A stretch of 64,000 bases of DNA, from NCBI RefSeq assembly GCF_014651895.1, contig NZ_BMXT01000001.1:1922001-1986000 (forward strand). Direction: 5' to 3'. This document shows, one piece after another, positions 32,238 to 41,759 of this stretch; within the stretch, counting starts at the first letter, position 1; every line of letters begins with the position of its first letter. The notes beneath the pieces were generated by a model. The model had not been told where the DNA came from. It saw only the letters and a program-made list of their open reading frames with translations, and did not search any database. The DNA comes from Rhodanobacter panaciterrae (GTDB lineage Bacteria; Pseudomonadota; Gammaproteobacteria; Xanthomonadales; Rhodanobacteraceae). A program made the translations under genes and the position numbers.

Positions 32238-33242
32238 ATGCGCATTCTGGTTACCGGCACCGCCGGCTTTGTCGGCGCCGCCTTGGCGCAGCGCCTGCTG
32301 GCTCGCGGCGATGAAGTCTACGGCTTCGACAACCACAACGATTACTACGACCCGGCGCTGAAGGAAGCCCGGCTCGCACAATTTGTCGATCATCCGAATT
32401 ACACCCATCAGCGCGCCGACCTGGCCGACGCCGCCGCAGTGGATCATGCGTTCGCCACATTCATGCCACAGCGGGTAGTGAACCTCGCCGCGCAGGCTGG
32501 CGTACGCTACTCACTGCAGAATCCACGCGCCTACGTGCAGAGCAATCTGGTCGGTTTCGTCAACATTCTCGAAGCCTGCCGGCATGGTCGCATCGAGCAT
32601 CTGGTCTACGCCTCATCCAGCTCGGTCTACGGGGCCAACCGCAAACTGCCATTCGCGGTGGAGGATGCGGTCGATCATCCGGTCAGCCTGTACGCCGCCA
32701 GCAAGAAGGCGAACGAGCTGATGGCGCATACCTATAGCCATCTATACGGCCTGCCCACCACCGGTCTGCGCTTCTTCACCGTGTACGGACCCTGGGGTCG
32801 GCCGGACATGTCGCCGATCCTGTTCGCCGACCGGATCAGCCGCGGCGAACCGATCGACGTGTTCAACCACGGCAACCACAGCCGTGACTTCACCTATATC
32901 GACGATATTGTCGAAGGCGTGATCCGCGCACTCGATCACCCGGCCGCGCCCGATCCGGACTACAACCCAGAGTTGCCGAATCCGGGTACATCGAACGCGC
33001 CGTATCGCGTCTACAACATCGGCAACGACCAGCCTGTGCAGCTGATGCGCTTCATCGAACTGCTGGAGCAGCACCTGGGCCGCAGCGTCGAGAAACGCCT
33101 GCTGCCGATGCAACCCGGCGACGTGCCCGACACCTGGGCGGATGTCTCCGCGCTGCGCCGCGATGTCGGTTACGCACCAGGCACGCCCATCGAGCAAGGC
33201 GTGGAAAAATTCGTGGCGTGGTATCGCAACTATTACGGGTAG
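32238..33242 (+). CDS. NAD-dependent sugar epimerase, UDP-glucuronate 4-epimerase type
   Basis: A 334-residue extended SDR. The NAD-binding motif TGTAGFVG is at residues 6-13, the catalytic YxxxK is YAASK (about residues 154-158), preceded by SSSSVYG. FDNHNDYYDPALKEAR and the HGNHSRDFTYIDDIVEG segment resemble UDP-glucuronate/UDP-galacturonate epimerases of capsule and LPS pathways. GAGGA stands eight bases before the ATG. It is a single gene between thrS (divergent) and a hemJ-like gene (convergent), with no polysaccharide cluster nearby, so the substrate is inferred. Confidence 0.88.
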   Translation: MRILVTGTAGFVGAALAQRLLARGDEVYGFDNHNDYYDPALKEARLAQFVDHPNYTHQRADLADAAAVDHAFATFMPQRVVNLAAQAGVRYSLQNPRAYVQSNLVGFVNILEACRHGRIEHLVYASSSSVYGANRKLPFAVEDAVDHPVSLYAASKKANELMAHTYSHLYGLPTTGLRFFTVYGPWGRPDMSPILFADRISRGEPIDVFNHGNHSRDFTYIDDIVEGVIRALDHPAAPDPDYNPELPNPGTSNAPYRVYNIGNDQPVQLMRFIELLEQHLGRSVEKRLLPMQPGDVPDTWADVSALRRDVGYAPGTPIEQGVEKFVAWYRNYYG

Positions 33243-33255
33243 CGTTGAGCCAGCC

Positions 33256-33705
33256 TCAGAATGGCTTGGCGATCACCAGAAAGATCACCGCAAGCAGCAA
33301 CAGCACCGGCAGCTCGTTGAGCCAGCGCAATGCCCGCGACGACGGCAACACACCGCCCGCGGCCTTGCGCTTGAGCAGACGGCCGCACCCGATGAAATAC
33401 GCGAGCAGCACGGCGACCAGGGTGAGCTTGGCGTCGATCCAGTGCGTGCCTGCCGTCATGTTCGGCAATGTGGCGGGAAACACTCGCCAGCCCTGCCACA
33501 GCGTCAACCCGAACACGAACGCGAGGCCGAACATGTTGTGGCCGAACTTGTACAACCGTCGCCCCATCAGCTGCAGCCGTGCCTGTACTGCCGGCTCGTT
33601 CGCCGTCTCGGCCAGATTCACCAGGATCCGCGGCAGATAGAACACCGTGGCCATCCAGGCGATGACGAACAGCAGGTGCAACGATTTGATCAACAGATAG
33701 GTCAT
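33256..33705 (-). CDS. hemJ: HemJ-like protoporphyrinogen oxidase (UPF0093)
   Basis: A 149-residue membrane protein with four hydrophobic helices. The first helix SLHLLFVIAWMATVFYLPRILV, the KLTLVAVLLAYF segment and the C-terminal WLNELPVLLLLAVIFLVIAKPF match HemJ, which oxidises protoporphyrinogen IX in many proteobacteria. It converges with the epimerase gene and is followed upstream by glnD. Assignment is from motif likeness. Confidence 0.85.
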   Translation of the reverse strand: MTYLLIKSLHLLFVIAWMATVFYLPRILVNLAETANEPAVQARLQLMGRRLYKFGHNMFGLAFVFGLTLWQGWRVFPATLPNMTAGTHWIDAKLTLVAVLLAYFIGCGRLLKRKAAGGVLPSSRALRWLNELPVLLLLAVIFLVIAKPF

Positions 33706-33785
33706 GACGAAGATATGTGGCCACCGCGGTGTGCAGCGGTCCGATGATAACGCGCACCCGACGGATCGCAGCGACGCTGCGGCGT

Positions 33786-36434
33786 TCAGTCCCTCACCGG
33801 CCCAATTCGCTCCAGCAGCGCCTGCAACAGATGCTCCTGCTGTGCCGCATCGAGCGGTGCATTGTGCCGATCGGTCAACTGGAAGAAGTCCTCCACGCGC
33901 TCGCCAAACGTCGCGATGCGTGCGTCATGCACGCGCACTTCGGCCTGGAGCATGATCTGCGCCACCGCGGCCAGCAGGCCGGGACGATCCGCACCGACCA
34001 GCGCGAGCTGAGTTCGATCACCGGCGGCATGGAAACTGATCTGCGGCGTCATCTGGAAATGCTTCTGATGACGCGACATGCCGCGTTTGCTCGGCTGCAC
34101 GCCGGCGGATTGCGTCAACGCACGCTGCAGTCTTTGCTGGAGCTCTTCTGCGCGCGCCGTGCTCACCGGTTGCTGGCTGTCCGCATCCAGCAGCAGGAAC
34201 GTATCCAATGCCATCCCGGTCGGCGAGCTGAGGATGCGCGCCTCCATCACCGAAAAGCGCAAACGATCCAGCACTGCCGTAACGGTAGCGAACAGACCAT
34301 CGCGATCAGGCGTGTAGATAAACAGCTCGGTGCTGCCGCGCACCGACAGTGGATGCACGGCGACCAAGGGCACCGCCCCGTTCGCACGCAGAATGGCACT
34401 GGTCTGCCAGGCGATCTGCTCGGGCCGGTGGCGCAGGAAGCTGAGCTGCGGGAAGTCGGCCCAGATCCGTACCACGTCGGCCTCGGCGTAGCCTTCGTTC
34501 ATCAGTAGCGCCAGCGCATATTCGGAGCATTCGTGCACACGCACGCCGATATCCCTCGGCAGCTCCACATCGCTGCGCAAGGCATAACGGGTGGCTACGC
34601 ACAGGTCGGACAGCAGTCGATCCTTCCAGCCGTTCCACAGTCGCGGACTGGTGCCGATGATGTCCGCGATGGTCAGCAAGTACAGCTGACCGAGCCGCTC
34701 GCGCTCGCCGACCAGTTCGGCAAACCGGTGCACCACGTCCGGATCGGTGATGTCCTGACGCTGCGCGGTGGTACTCATCAGCAAATGCCAGCGCACCAGC
34801 CAGGCTACCCGCTCGACATCGCCCGGCGGCAGACCCAGCCGCGCGCAGAACGCACGCGCATCCTGCTCGCCCAGCACCGAATGATCGCCGCCACGACCTT
34901 TCGCGATGTCATGGAACAGCGCCGCCAGCAACAGCACTTCGGGCTTGGGCAGACTGGCCCAGATTTCGCAGCCCAGCGGGAACTCATGCCGTGCCGCCGT
35001 ATCGGCAAAGCGTGCCATGTTGCGCAACACGCGCAAGGTGTGTTCGTCGACCGTGTAGACATGGAACAAGTCGTATTGCATGCGCCCGAACACCTTGCCG
35101 AACGCAGGCAGGATCGCCGCCAGCAGGCCGTGCCGATTCATCCGCCACAACGCATCCACCGCCGGCGCTCCACGCCGCAGCAGTTGCAGGAAGACCGCCA
35201 GCACGTCGTCGTCATCGGCCAGCTTGCCACCATGCACGGCCGTAGCCTGATGGATGCGCCGCATCGTGTCGGCGCTGAAGCCGACTACGCCGGGCTGATC
35301 CAACCGCGCGATGAAAATCTCCACCAGCGCGGCCGGCCGCCGCATGAACAACTGCGGATCGCGCGCCGCCAGCCGCGAGCCATAGCGCAGGAACTCGGCC
35401 CCGACCGGCTGGGCCTCGCCCGGCGTCTCCAGCATTTCCACAAAACGCTCGGCCACCTGCACGCCGAGCCGCTCGACCTGGCTGGCCGCACGGTAATAAC
35501 CCTGCATGAACTGCTCGACGCCGAGATTTTTTTCATGCTCGTCCTCGAAGCCCAACCGGGTGGCCAGCGCACGCTGGTAGTCGAACAGCAGTCGCTCCTC
35601 CGGTCGGCCGGCTTCCAGATGCAACGCATAGCGATAACGTCGCAAGGTGGCTTCAGACTGCTCCAGCGTGGCCAGTTCGGCCGGATCGAGCAGATTTTCG
35701 GCCACCATGCCGGGCAGGTCGTCCACATGCGCCAGTCGCCGCGCCATCCAGCGCAACGAGTCGAGCGTGCGCAAGCCGCCGGGACCATCCTTGAGGTTCG
35801 GTTCGAGGTTGTAGGCCGTGTCGTCGTAACGGGCGTGCCGGGCATCGCGCTCGGCCAGCCGTGCGGTCAGATATTCCTGTGGCGGCCACAACGCGGGATC
35901 GTCCACGATGGCGCGCAATTGGGCATCGAATGCCGGATCGCCAGCCAGCCGTCGCGCATCCAGCAGACTGGTGAACACGCTGGCGTCCTGTGCCGCCAGC
36001 GCGCGGCATTGCGCCGGATCGCGCACGGCATGGCCGACCTTCAGGCCGATATCCCACAAGGTGGCGAAGAACTGCTCCAGCGCGCGCAGTCGGGCCGGCT
36101 CGGGCGCTCTCACCAGCGCCAGCAAGTCCACGTCGGAATACGGAAACAGCAGGCCGCGACCAAAGCCGCCGATCGCGAACAGCGTCGTCTCGCTGACTTC
36201 GCCGAGGCAGGCCATCCATACATGCGCCACCACCCGCTGAACCAACTCACCACGTCGCCGCGCCAGCGCGCTGGCATCGGCACCATCACGAAACGCCGTG
36301 GCCAGCACGCGATCGACATCGCCAAGCAGTTGTCGCAACGCGCGGCGCGCTTCGACGGAAACGCCGGAACGCGGCACTGCCACAGGCAGGCGCGGCAGCG
36401 GCGGCAAGGCAACGAGGCTTGGTGTCGGCGACAT
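33786..36434 (-). CDS. glnD: [protein-PII] uridylyltransferase/uridylyl-removing enzyme
   Basis: An 882-residue bifunctional nitrogen sensor. The nucleotidyltransferase motif GGFGRGLLFPYSDVDLLAL is near residue 88, the HD domain has LFHDIAKGRGGDHS, and two ACT domains (ELFIYTPDRDGLFATV and QLALVGADRPGLLAAV) form the C-terminus for glutamine sensing. It modifies Tyr51 of the GlnK encoded at 3620. The ATG at 36434 is chosen; a GTG eight codons upstream is possible. It is flanked by map and hemJ. Confidence 0.97.
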   Translation of the reverse strand: MSPTPSLVALPPLPRLPVAVPRSGVSVEARRALRQLLGDVDRVLATAFRDGADASALARRRGELVQRVVAHVWMACLGEVSETTLFAIGGFGRGLLFPYSDVDLLALVRAPEPARLRALEQFFATLWDIGLKVGHAVRDPAQCRALAAQDASVFTSLLDARRLAGDPAFDAQLRAIVDDPALWPPQEYLTARLAERDARHARYDDTAYNLEPNLKDGPGGLRTLDSLRWMARRLAHVDDLPGMVAENLLDPAELATLEQSEATLRRYRYALHLEAGRPEERLLFDYQRALATRLGFEDEHEKNLGVEQFMQGYYRAASQVERLGVQVAERFVEMLETPGEAQPVGAEFLRYGSRLAARDPQLFMRRPAALVEIFIARLDQPGVVGFSADTMRRIHQATAVHGGKLADDDDVLAVFLQLLRRGAPAVDALWRMNRHGLLAAILPAFGKVFGRMQYDLFHVYTVDEHTLRVLRNMARFADTAARHEFPLGCEIWASLPKPEVLLLAALFHDIAKGRGGDHSVLGEQDARAFCARLGLPPGDVERVAWLVRWHLLMSTTAQRQDITDPDVVHRFAELVGERERLGQLYLLTIADIIGTSPRLWNGWKDRLLSDLCVATRYALRSDVELPRDIGVRVHECSEYALALLMNEGYAEADVVRIWADFPQLSFLRHRPEQIAWQTSAILRANGAVPLVAVHPLSVRGSTELFIYTPDRDGLFATVTAVLDRLRFSVMEARILSSPTGMALDTFLLLDADSQQPVSTARAEELQQRLQRALTQSAGVQPSKRGMSRHQKHFQMTPQISFHAAGDRTQLALVGADRPGLLAAVAQIMLQAEVRVHDARIATFGERVEDFFQLTDRHNAPLDAAQQEHLLQALLERIGPVRD

Positions 36435-36474
36435 GGCGGGACGGAACTCCGTGAGCACCTGGCGACTTGCTAGG

Positions 36475-36495
36475 GAGGCGGCAACTGGCCGCCTC
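36475..36495. repeat. short palindrome between glnD and map
   Basis: GAGGCGGC-AACTG-GCCGCCTC, a perfect 8-base-pair stem with a five-base loop, fills the short gap upstream of glnD. Its shape resembles hairpins in the rseP-bamA gap. Confidence 0.5.
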
Positions 36496-36499
36496 TACA

Positions 36500-37264
36500 T
36501 CAGGCGTCCGGCCATGCCGTGAGGATCTCGTAGCCGTCGTCGGTCACCGCAATGGTGTGCTCCCACTGCGCCGACAGCGAATGATCCTTGGTCACCACAG
36601 TCCAGCCATCCGGCAGCTGCTTGGTCTGCGGCTTGCCGGCATTGATCATCGGCTCGATGGTGAAGGTCATGCCCTTCTTCAATTCGACACCGGTACCGGG
36701 CTTGCCGTAATGCAGCACCTGCGGCTCGTCGTGATAGACCTTGCCGATACCGTGGCCACAGTATTCGCGCACCACCGAAAAACCGGCCGCCTCGGCATGC
36801 TGCTGGATCGCATGACCGACATCACCCAAGGTGGCGCCGGGACGCACAGCCTGAATGCCGCGCATCATCGCCTCGAATGCGGTGTCGACCAGCCGCTTGG
36901 CCAGCACCGACGGCGTGCCGGCGATGTACATGCGGCTGGTGTCGCCGTGCCAGCCATCCTTGATCACGGTGACGTCGAGGTTGACGATGTCGCCGTCCTT
37001 GAGCACCTTGCCCTCGTTCGGAATGCCATGGCAGATCACATGGTTGACCGAGGTGCACAGGGTTTTCGGAAAGCCGTGGTAGCCGACGTTGGCCGGAATC
37101 GCCTTCTGCACGTTGACGATGTGCTCGTAGGCGAGCCGGTCCAGCTCCTCGGTGGTGACACCGGGCTTGACGTGCTCCTTCAGCATGGCCAGCACTTCGG
37201 CCGCCAGCTTGCCGGCAACACGCATGCCTTCGAGGTCTTCGGGGGATTTCAGGGTAATGGCCAT
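36500..37264 (-). CDS. map: methionine aminopeptidase type I
   Basis: A 254-residue enzyme that removes initiator Met. Metal ligands appear in NLDVTVIKDGWHGDTSRM, CGHGIGKVYHDEPQVLHYG, FTIEPMI and QWEHTIAV. The ATG at 37264 begins MAITLKSPEDLEGMR, a normal start; the much longer open frame upstream crosses the rpsB leader and is spurious. It is divergent from rpsB, as in many gammaproteobacteria. Confidence 0.97.
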   Translation of the reverse strand: MAITLKSPEDLEGMRVAGKLAAEVLAMLKEHVKPGVTTEELDRLAYEHIVNVQKAIPANVGYHGFPKTLCTSVNHVICHGIPNEGKVLKDGDIVNLDVTVIKDGWHGDTSRMYIAGTPSVLAKRLVDTAFEAMMRGIQAVRPGATLGDVGHAIQQHAEAAGFSVVREYCGHGIGKVYHDEPQVLHYGKPGTGVELKKGMTFTIEPMINAGKPQTKQLPDGWTVVTKDHSLSAQWEHTIAVTDDGYEILTAWPDA

Positions 37265-37309
37265 GGATTCCACTTCATGTGGCGACAGAAGCCCAGAAAA
37301 TCCAGCAAC

Positions 37310-37339
37310 TTGCCGCTGCGCCGGCGGACCGGCTATAAT
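37310..37339 (+). promoter_or_regulatory. candidate rpsB-tsf promoter
   Basis: TTGCCG (37310-37315) and a perfect TATAAT (37334-37339) with an 18-base spacer, in the map/rpsB divergent gap. The resulting leader of about 230 bases includes hairpins ACGATC/GATCGT, GCACC/GGGGTGC and GGTCC-TTCAA-GGACC, the last ending 13 bases before the AAGGAG of rpsB. The 312-base gap holds no gene. Confidence 0.6.
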
Positions 37340-37576
37340 TTCGGAGTTTTGCTGACCTGACACGATCGTTTTGATGATCGTTGCAGCGCAAAGCGAACCG
37401 GGATTGTAACCGCCCCGCGGTACAACACCCAACCAACGCCACACACGTATCGGCACCGCCTTCGGGGTGCTGCGGCACGCCCACCAACAAAATCGGGCAA
37501 GTCGCGGTCGAAGCCGGGGATGCGTGGAGGTCCCAACCCCCAGGTCCTTCAAGGACCATTGCAAGGAGTTACACCC

Positions 37577-38452
37577 ATGGCACAAGTCACCATGCGTCAG
37601 ATGCTCGAAGCCGGCGTCCATTTCGGTCACCAGACCCGTTACTGGAACCCCAAGATGGCTCCGTACATCTTCGGCGCCCGCGGCAAGATCCACATCATCA
37701 ATCTCGAAAAGACCCTGCCGCTGTTCACCGACGCGATGAATTTCCTGTCGGGCCTGGCGCAGAAGCGCGGCACCGTGCTGTTCGTCGGCACCAAGCGTTC
37801 GGCCCGCGAGCCGTTGGCTGAAGAGGCCGCACGCGCCGGCATGCCGTTCGTCACCTCGCGCTGGCTCGGCGGCATGCTGACCAACTTCCGCACCGTGAAG
37901 CAGTCCGTTTCGCGCCTGAAGGAGCTGGAAGCAGCCGAGACCGACGGTTCGTTCGAGAAGCTGGTCAAGCACGAAGTGCTGGCCCGTCGCCGTGAGCGCG
38001 ACAAGCTGCAGGCCTCGCTGGGCGGCATCAAGGACATGAACCGCCTGCCCGACGCGCTGTTCGTGATCGATATCGGCCACGAAGACATCGCCGTGCAGGA
38101 AGCCAAGAAGCTCGGCATCCCGGTGATCGCCGTGGTCGACACCAACTACAACCCGGAACTGGTCGACTACGCCATCCCGGGCAATGACGACGCGATCCGC
38201 GCGATCCAGCTGTACGCCCGCGCCGCCGCCGACTCGATCCTGGAAGGCAAGGCCGCCGCGCCGGCTGCCGCCCAGGGCGACGCGAACGACTTCGTCGAAC
38301 TGGACGAAGAAGGCAACCCGGTCGCCAAGATCGATCGCAAGCCGGCCCCGCGTCGCGATGCAGCTCCCAAGAAGAGCGCTGGCGCCCCGCGCCGTGATGG
38401 CGGTCGTGATGGCGGTCGTGGTTCGCGCAACGACGGCGCCCCCGCCAAGTAA
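37577..38452 (+). CDS. rpsB: 30S ribosomal protein S2, with long R/G-rich C-terminal tail
   Basis: A 291-residue S2. [38 protein letters not shown] and [14 protein letters not shown] are S2 signatures. After the normal end (about residue 235) there is an extra tail of about 55 residues: an acidic piece ([11 protein letters not shown]) then basic Pro/Ala and [14 protein letters not shown] repeats. E. coli S2 is 241 residues. AAGGAG lies nine bases before the ATG. S2 represses its own operon through the leader in E. coli. Confidence 0.97.
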   Translation: MAQVTMRQMLEAGVHFGHQTRYWNPKMAPYIFGARGKIHIINLEKTLPLFTDAMNFLSGLAQKRGTVLFVGTKRSAREPLAEEAARAGMPFVTSRWLGGMLTNFRTVKQSVSRLKELEAAETDGSFEKLVKHEVLARRRERDKLQASLGGIKDMNRLPDALFVIDIGHEDIAVQEAKKLGIPVIAVVDTNYNPELVDYAIPGNDDAIRAIQLYARAAADSILEGKAAAPAAAQGDANDFVELDEEGNPVAKIDRKPAPRRDAAPKKSAGAPRRDGGRDGGRGSRNDGAPAK

Positions 38453-38545
38453 GCCTGGCCACGGCGCTTCGGCACCGGATCAATCAGCGATAACGCGCCG
38501 CGGCATGCCTTGCCGCGGCGCCATCAAAGCATTAGAGGACTACCG

Positions 38546-39424
38546 ATGAGCAATATTTCCGCACAACTGGTCAAGGATCTGCGTGAGCGGTCCGGCGCCG
38601 GCATGATGGAATGCAAGAAGGCGCTGGTCGAGAACAACGGCGACATCGAAACCGCGATGGAATGGCTGCGCAAATCCGGCCTGGCCAAAGCCGACAAGAA
38701 GGCCAGCCGCGTCGCCGCAGAAGGCCGCATCGTGGCCGCCCAGGCTCCGGGCAAGGCCGTGCTGGTCGAAATCAATTGCGAGACCGACTTCGTCGGCAAA
38801 GATGCCAGCTTCCTGAAGTTCAGCGATGCCGTCGCCGACGTCGCGCTGAACTCCGGCGCCACCGACATCGACGCGCTGAAGGCTGCCGCCTACCCGGGCG
38901 CCAGCAATGTCGAGGAAGCCGCCAAGGCCCTGATCGCCACCATCGGCGAGAAGATCGACGTGCGCCGCATGGCCCGCGTTGAGAGCAACGGCGTGATCGG
39001 CAGCTACATCCACGGCGGCCGCATCGGCGTGCTGGTGGCGCTCAAGGGTGGCTCCGAGGAGCTGGCCAAGGGTGTCGCGATGCATGTCGCCGCGATGAAC
39101 CCGGCGCATATCCGCGCCGAGGACGTACCGGCCGAGTTCCTGGCCAAGGAAAAAGAGATCGCGCTGAGCCTGATGTCCGACAAGGAAAAGGCCAAGCCGG
39201 CCGACATCCTGGAGAAGATCATCGCCGGCAAGATCCACAAGATCGTGTCCGAAGTCACCCTGCTCGGCCAGCCCTACGTGCTCGACACCAATGTGACCGT
39301 GGCGGACGCGCTGAAGAAGGAAGGCGCCGACGTCATCTCGGTGGCCCGTCTGGCTGTCGGCGAAGGCATCGAGAAGGTACAGGAAGACTATCTGGCCGAA
39401 GTGGCCAAGGCGATGCAGGGCTAA
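38546..39424 (+). CDS. tsf: elongation factor Ts
   Basis: A 292-residue guanine-nucleotide exchange factor for EF-Tu. The N-terminal UBA-like domain contains [24 protein letters not shown], and [12 protein letters not shown] starts the core. AGAGGAC precedes the ATG. It follows rpsB by 93 bases and ends at a strong terminator. Confidence 0.98.
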   Translation: MSNISAQLVKDLRERSGAGMMECKKALVENNGDIETAMEWLRKSGLAKADKKASRVAAEGRIVAAQAPGKAVLVEINCETDFVGKDASFLKFSDAVADVALNSGATDIDALKAAAYPGASNVEEAAKALIATIGEKIDVRRMARVESNGVIGSYIHGGRIGVLVALKGGSEELAKGVAMHVAAMNPAHIRAEDVPAEFLAKEKEIALSLMSDKEKAKPADILEKIIAGKIHKIVSEVTLLGQPYVLDTNVTVADALKKEGADVISVARLAVGEGIEKVQEDYLAEVAKAMQG

Positions 39425-39452
39425 GCAGCCTGCAAGACCATCGATCTGCGAA

Positions 39453-39479
39453 AAGCCGCGGGAAACCGCGGCTTTTTTT
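39453..39479 (+). terminator. intrinsic terminator after tsf
   Basis: AAGCCGCGG-GAAA-CCGCGGCTT followed by a T-run. A nine-base-pair GC-rich stem with a GAAA tetraloop. It separates rpsB-tsf from pyrH. Confidence 0.93.
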
Positions 39480-39599
39480 GTGGGCGAATCCTTCTCGGAT
39501 TCACGCCAACACGCGATCCGGAGCAACTACTGGAAGCCCCTGCCTAGTGAATTGCAGCGACGGTCTGCACCGGCTTTCCCGACAGGGACCCGCTGCCGC

Positions 39600-39605
39600 T
39601 ACAAT
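39600..39605 (+). promoter_or_regulatory. candidate -10 of the pyrH promoter
   Basis: TACAAT, 33 bases before the pyrH ATG and after the tsf terminator. No convincing -35 element is seen. CCGGAG ribosome-binding site follows. Confidence 0.35.
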
Positions 39606-39638
39606 ACGGCGGTTTGCCACACACAATCCGGAGATTCC

Positions 39639-40361
39639 ATGAGCGACCAGCCCAAGTACCATCGCATCCTGCTCAAGCTCTCCGGTGAAGCCCTGATGGG
39701 TGACGCCGACTACGGCATCGATCCGAAGGTGATCGGCCGGCTCGCCGACGAAATCATCGAGGTACAGCGCACCGGCGTGCAGATCGGTATCGTAATCGGC
39801 GGCGGCAACATCTTCCGCGGCGCCGGCCTCGCTGCCGCCGGCATGGATCGGGTCACCGGCGATCACATGGGCATGCTGGCCACCGTGATGAACGCGCTGG
39901 CGATGCAGGATGCGATCGAGAAGCGCGGCGGCTTTGCGCGCGTGACCAGTGCGATCCAGATCCACGACGTGGCCGAGGACTACATCCGCCGTCGTGCCAT
40001 CCGCCATATCGAGAAGGGCCGCATCGTGCTGTTTGCCGCCGGCACCGGCAATCCGTTCTTCACCACCGACTCCGCTGCTGCGCTGCGCGCGGTGGAAATC
40101 GGTGCCGACCTGCTGTTGAAGGCCACCAAGGTGGACGGCGTGTACACCGCCGATCCAGCCAAGGACCGCAACGCCACCCGTTACGACCGGCTCGGCTACG
40201 ACGACGTGATCGAGCGCAAGCTGGCCGTGATGGACACTGCCGCGATCGCGCTGTGCCGCGACCAGCAGATGCCGCTGCGCATCTACGACATGACCGTGCC
40301 GGGCAATCTGATGCGGATCATGCAAGGTGAAGCGATCGGCACCATGGTCGACGCCGGCTGA
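39639..40361 (+). CDS. pyrH: uridylate kinase
   Basis: A 240-residue hexameric UMP kinase. [22 protein letters not shown] and [13 protein letters not shown] are family signatures. It makes UDP for nucleotide and peptidoglycan precursor synthesis. The ATG at 39639 has CCGGAG nearby; the longer frame begins in the tsf terminator. It precedes frr by 65 bases. Confidence 0.98.
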   Translation: MSDQPKYHRILLKLSGEALMGDADYGIDPKVIGRLADEIIEVQRTGVQIGIVIGGGNIFRGAGLAAAGMDRVTGDHMGMLATVMNALAMQDAIEKRGGFARVTSAIQIHDVAEDYIRRRAIRHIEKGRIVLFAAGTGNPFFTTDSAAALRAVEIGADLLLKATKVDGVYTADPAKDRNATRYDRLGYDDVIERKLAVMDTAAIALCRDQQMPLRIYDMTVPGNLMRIMQGEAIGTMVDAG

Positions 40362-40386
40362 ACGTTCCGGCATCCAAGTTCGTCAC

Positions 40387-40395
40387 TGCTATAAT
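40387..40395 (+). promoter_or_regulatory. extended -10 promoter of frr
   Basis: TGCTATAAT, a perfect extended -10, 32 bases before the frr start. The -35 region is poor. It suggests frr and downstream genes have their own promoter besides read-through from pyrH. Confidence 0.6.
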
Positions 40396-40426
40396 CGAAT
40401 GTTGCAGATTTACCGGGAAACGCCAC

Positions 40427-40984
40427 ATGCTCAATGACATCAAAACCGATGCCCAGACCCGCATGGGCAAGAGCATCGACTCGCTCAAGCACGACCTCAC
40501 CCGTATTCGCACTGGTCGCGCCAGCACTGCGCTGGTGGATCACATCAAGGTGTCCTACTACGGCGCTGACATGCCGCTGACCCAGGTCGCCTCGGTGTCG
40601 CTGTCCGATGCGCGCACGATCATCATCACGCCATGGGAAAAGACCATGGTGGCGCCGATCGAGAAGGCGCTGATGGCCTCCGACATCGGCATCACGCCGA
40701 CCACCGCCGGCACCGTGATCCGCCTGAACATGCCCGCGCTCACCGAAGAGCGCCGTCGGGAACTGGCCAAGCACGTCGGCCATGAAGGCGAGAACGCGAA
40801 GATCGCGATCCGCAACGTGCGCCGCGACGCCCTGCAGCAGGTCAAGGACCTGCTCAAGGAAAAACTGATTACCGAAGACGACGAAAGCCGCGTCGACGAC
40901 GAGATCCAGAAGCTTACCGACAAGGCCGTCAAGGACGTCGACGTCGTGTGCAAAGCCAAGGAAGAGGAGCTGATGGCGCTCTGA
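40427..40984 (+). CDS. frr: ribosome recycling factor
   Basis: A 185-residue protein that splits post-termination ribosomes with EF-G. The helical bundle includes MGKSIDSLKHDLTRIRTGRAS and the C-terminal RRDALQQVKDLLKEKLITEDDE. Length and position after pyrH are standard. Confidence 0.98.
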   Translation: MLNDIKTDAQTRMGKSIDSLKHDLTRIRTGRASTALVDHIKVSYYGADMPLTQVASVSLSDARTIIITPWEKTMVAPIEKALMASDIGITPTTAGTVIRLNMPALTEERRRELAKHVGHEGENAKIAIRNVRRDALQQVKDLLKEKLITEDDESRVDDEIQKLTDKAVKDVDVVCKAKEEELMAL

Positions 40985-41009
40985 CGAGGCCATCATCCTT
41001 CCTCATTCC

Positions 41010-41750
41010 ATGACCAAGGCCCAGGTTTCGCAGGTTCCGCGCCATATCGCGATCGTGATGGATGGCAACGGTCGCTGGGCCAGGGCCCGTCACCGCCCGC
41101 GCAGTTTCGGCCACAACGCCGGCCGCAAGGCTGTGCGCGCGACGATCGAATCCTGCCTGCGCGAGGGTATCCAGGCGCTGACCCTGTTCGCGTTCTCCAG
41201 CGAAAACTGGCTGCGGCCGCAGGACGAGGTGGGCGCCCTGATGAGCCTGTTCGTACGTGCGCTGGACAAGGAAGTCGACGAACTGCACGGTCATGGCGTG
41301 CGGCTGCGCTTCATCGGCCATCTCGATGCATTCGACGAATCCTTGCGCCAGCGCATGCAGGCCGCGATGACCCGCACGGCCGGCAACGACAAGCTGCAGG
41401 TGAATATCGCGGTGAGCTACGGCGGCCGCTGGGACATCGTGCAGGCCAGCCGCCAGGCCGCCGCCGCGGTGGCGCGCGGTGAATTGCGCGTCGACGAGAT
41501 CGATGAGGCCAGGTTGGGTGAGTGGATGAGCCTGGCCGAACTGCCGCCGCTGGACCTGTTCATCCGCACCGGCGGCGAATGCCGCATCAGCAACTTCCTG
41601 CTGTGGCAGGTGGCGTACGCCGAACTGTACTTTACCGATACCCTGTGGCCGGACTTCGACCAGGCTTGCCTGCGTCAGGCCATCGAAGACTATGCCCGCC
41701 GCGAGCGCCGTTACGGTCGCACCAGCGCGCAGGTTGCCACCACTTCCTGA
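41010..41750 (+). CDS. uppS: undecaprenyl diphosphate synthase (UppS/IspU)
   Basis: A 246-residue cis-prenyltransferase making the C55 lipid carrier for peptidoglycan and O-antigen. The catalytic Asp18 is in VMDGNGRWA, and the C-terminal RTGGECRISNFLLWQ and AELYFTDTLWPDF are signatures. It follows frr by 25 bases and precedes cdsA by nine. Confidence 0.97.
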   Translation: MTKAQVSQVPRHIAIVMDGNGRWARARHRPRSFGHNAGRKAVRATIESCLREGIQALTLFAFSSENWLRPQDEVGALMSLFVRALDKEVDELHGHGVRLRFIGHLDAFDESLRQRMQAAMTRTAGNDKLQVNIAVSYGGRWDIVQASRQAAAAVARGELRVDEIDEARLGEWMSLAELPPLDLFIRTGGECRISNFLLWQVAYAELYFTDTLWPDFDQACLRQAIEDYARRERRYGRTSAQVATTS

Positions 41751-41759
41751 AGGATTTCC

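Noticed and set aside
36500..38080. 526-codon frame making a longer map gene
   Set aside because: Sequence before codon ATG 37264 is antisense to rpsB and its leader, while the map product from 37264 has normal length.
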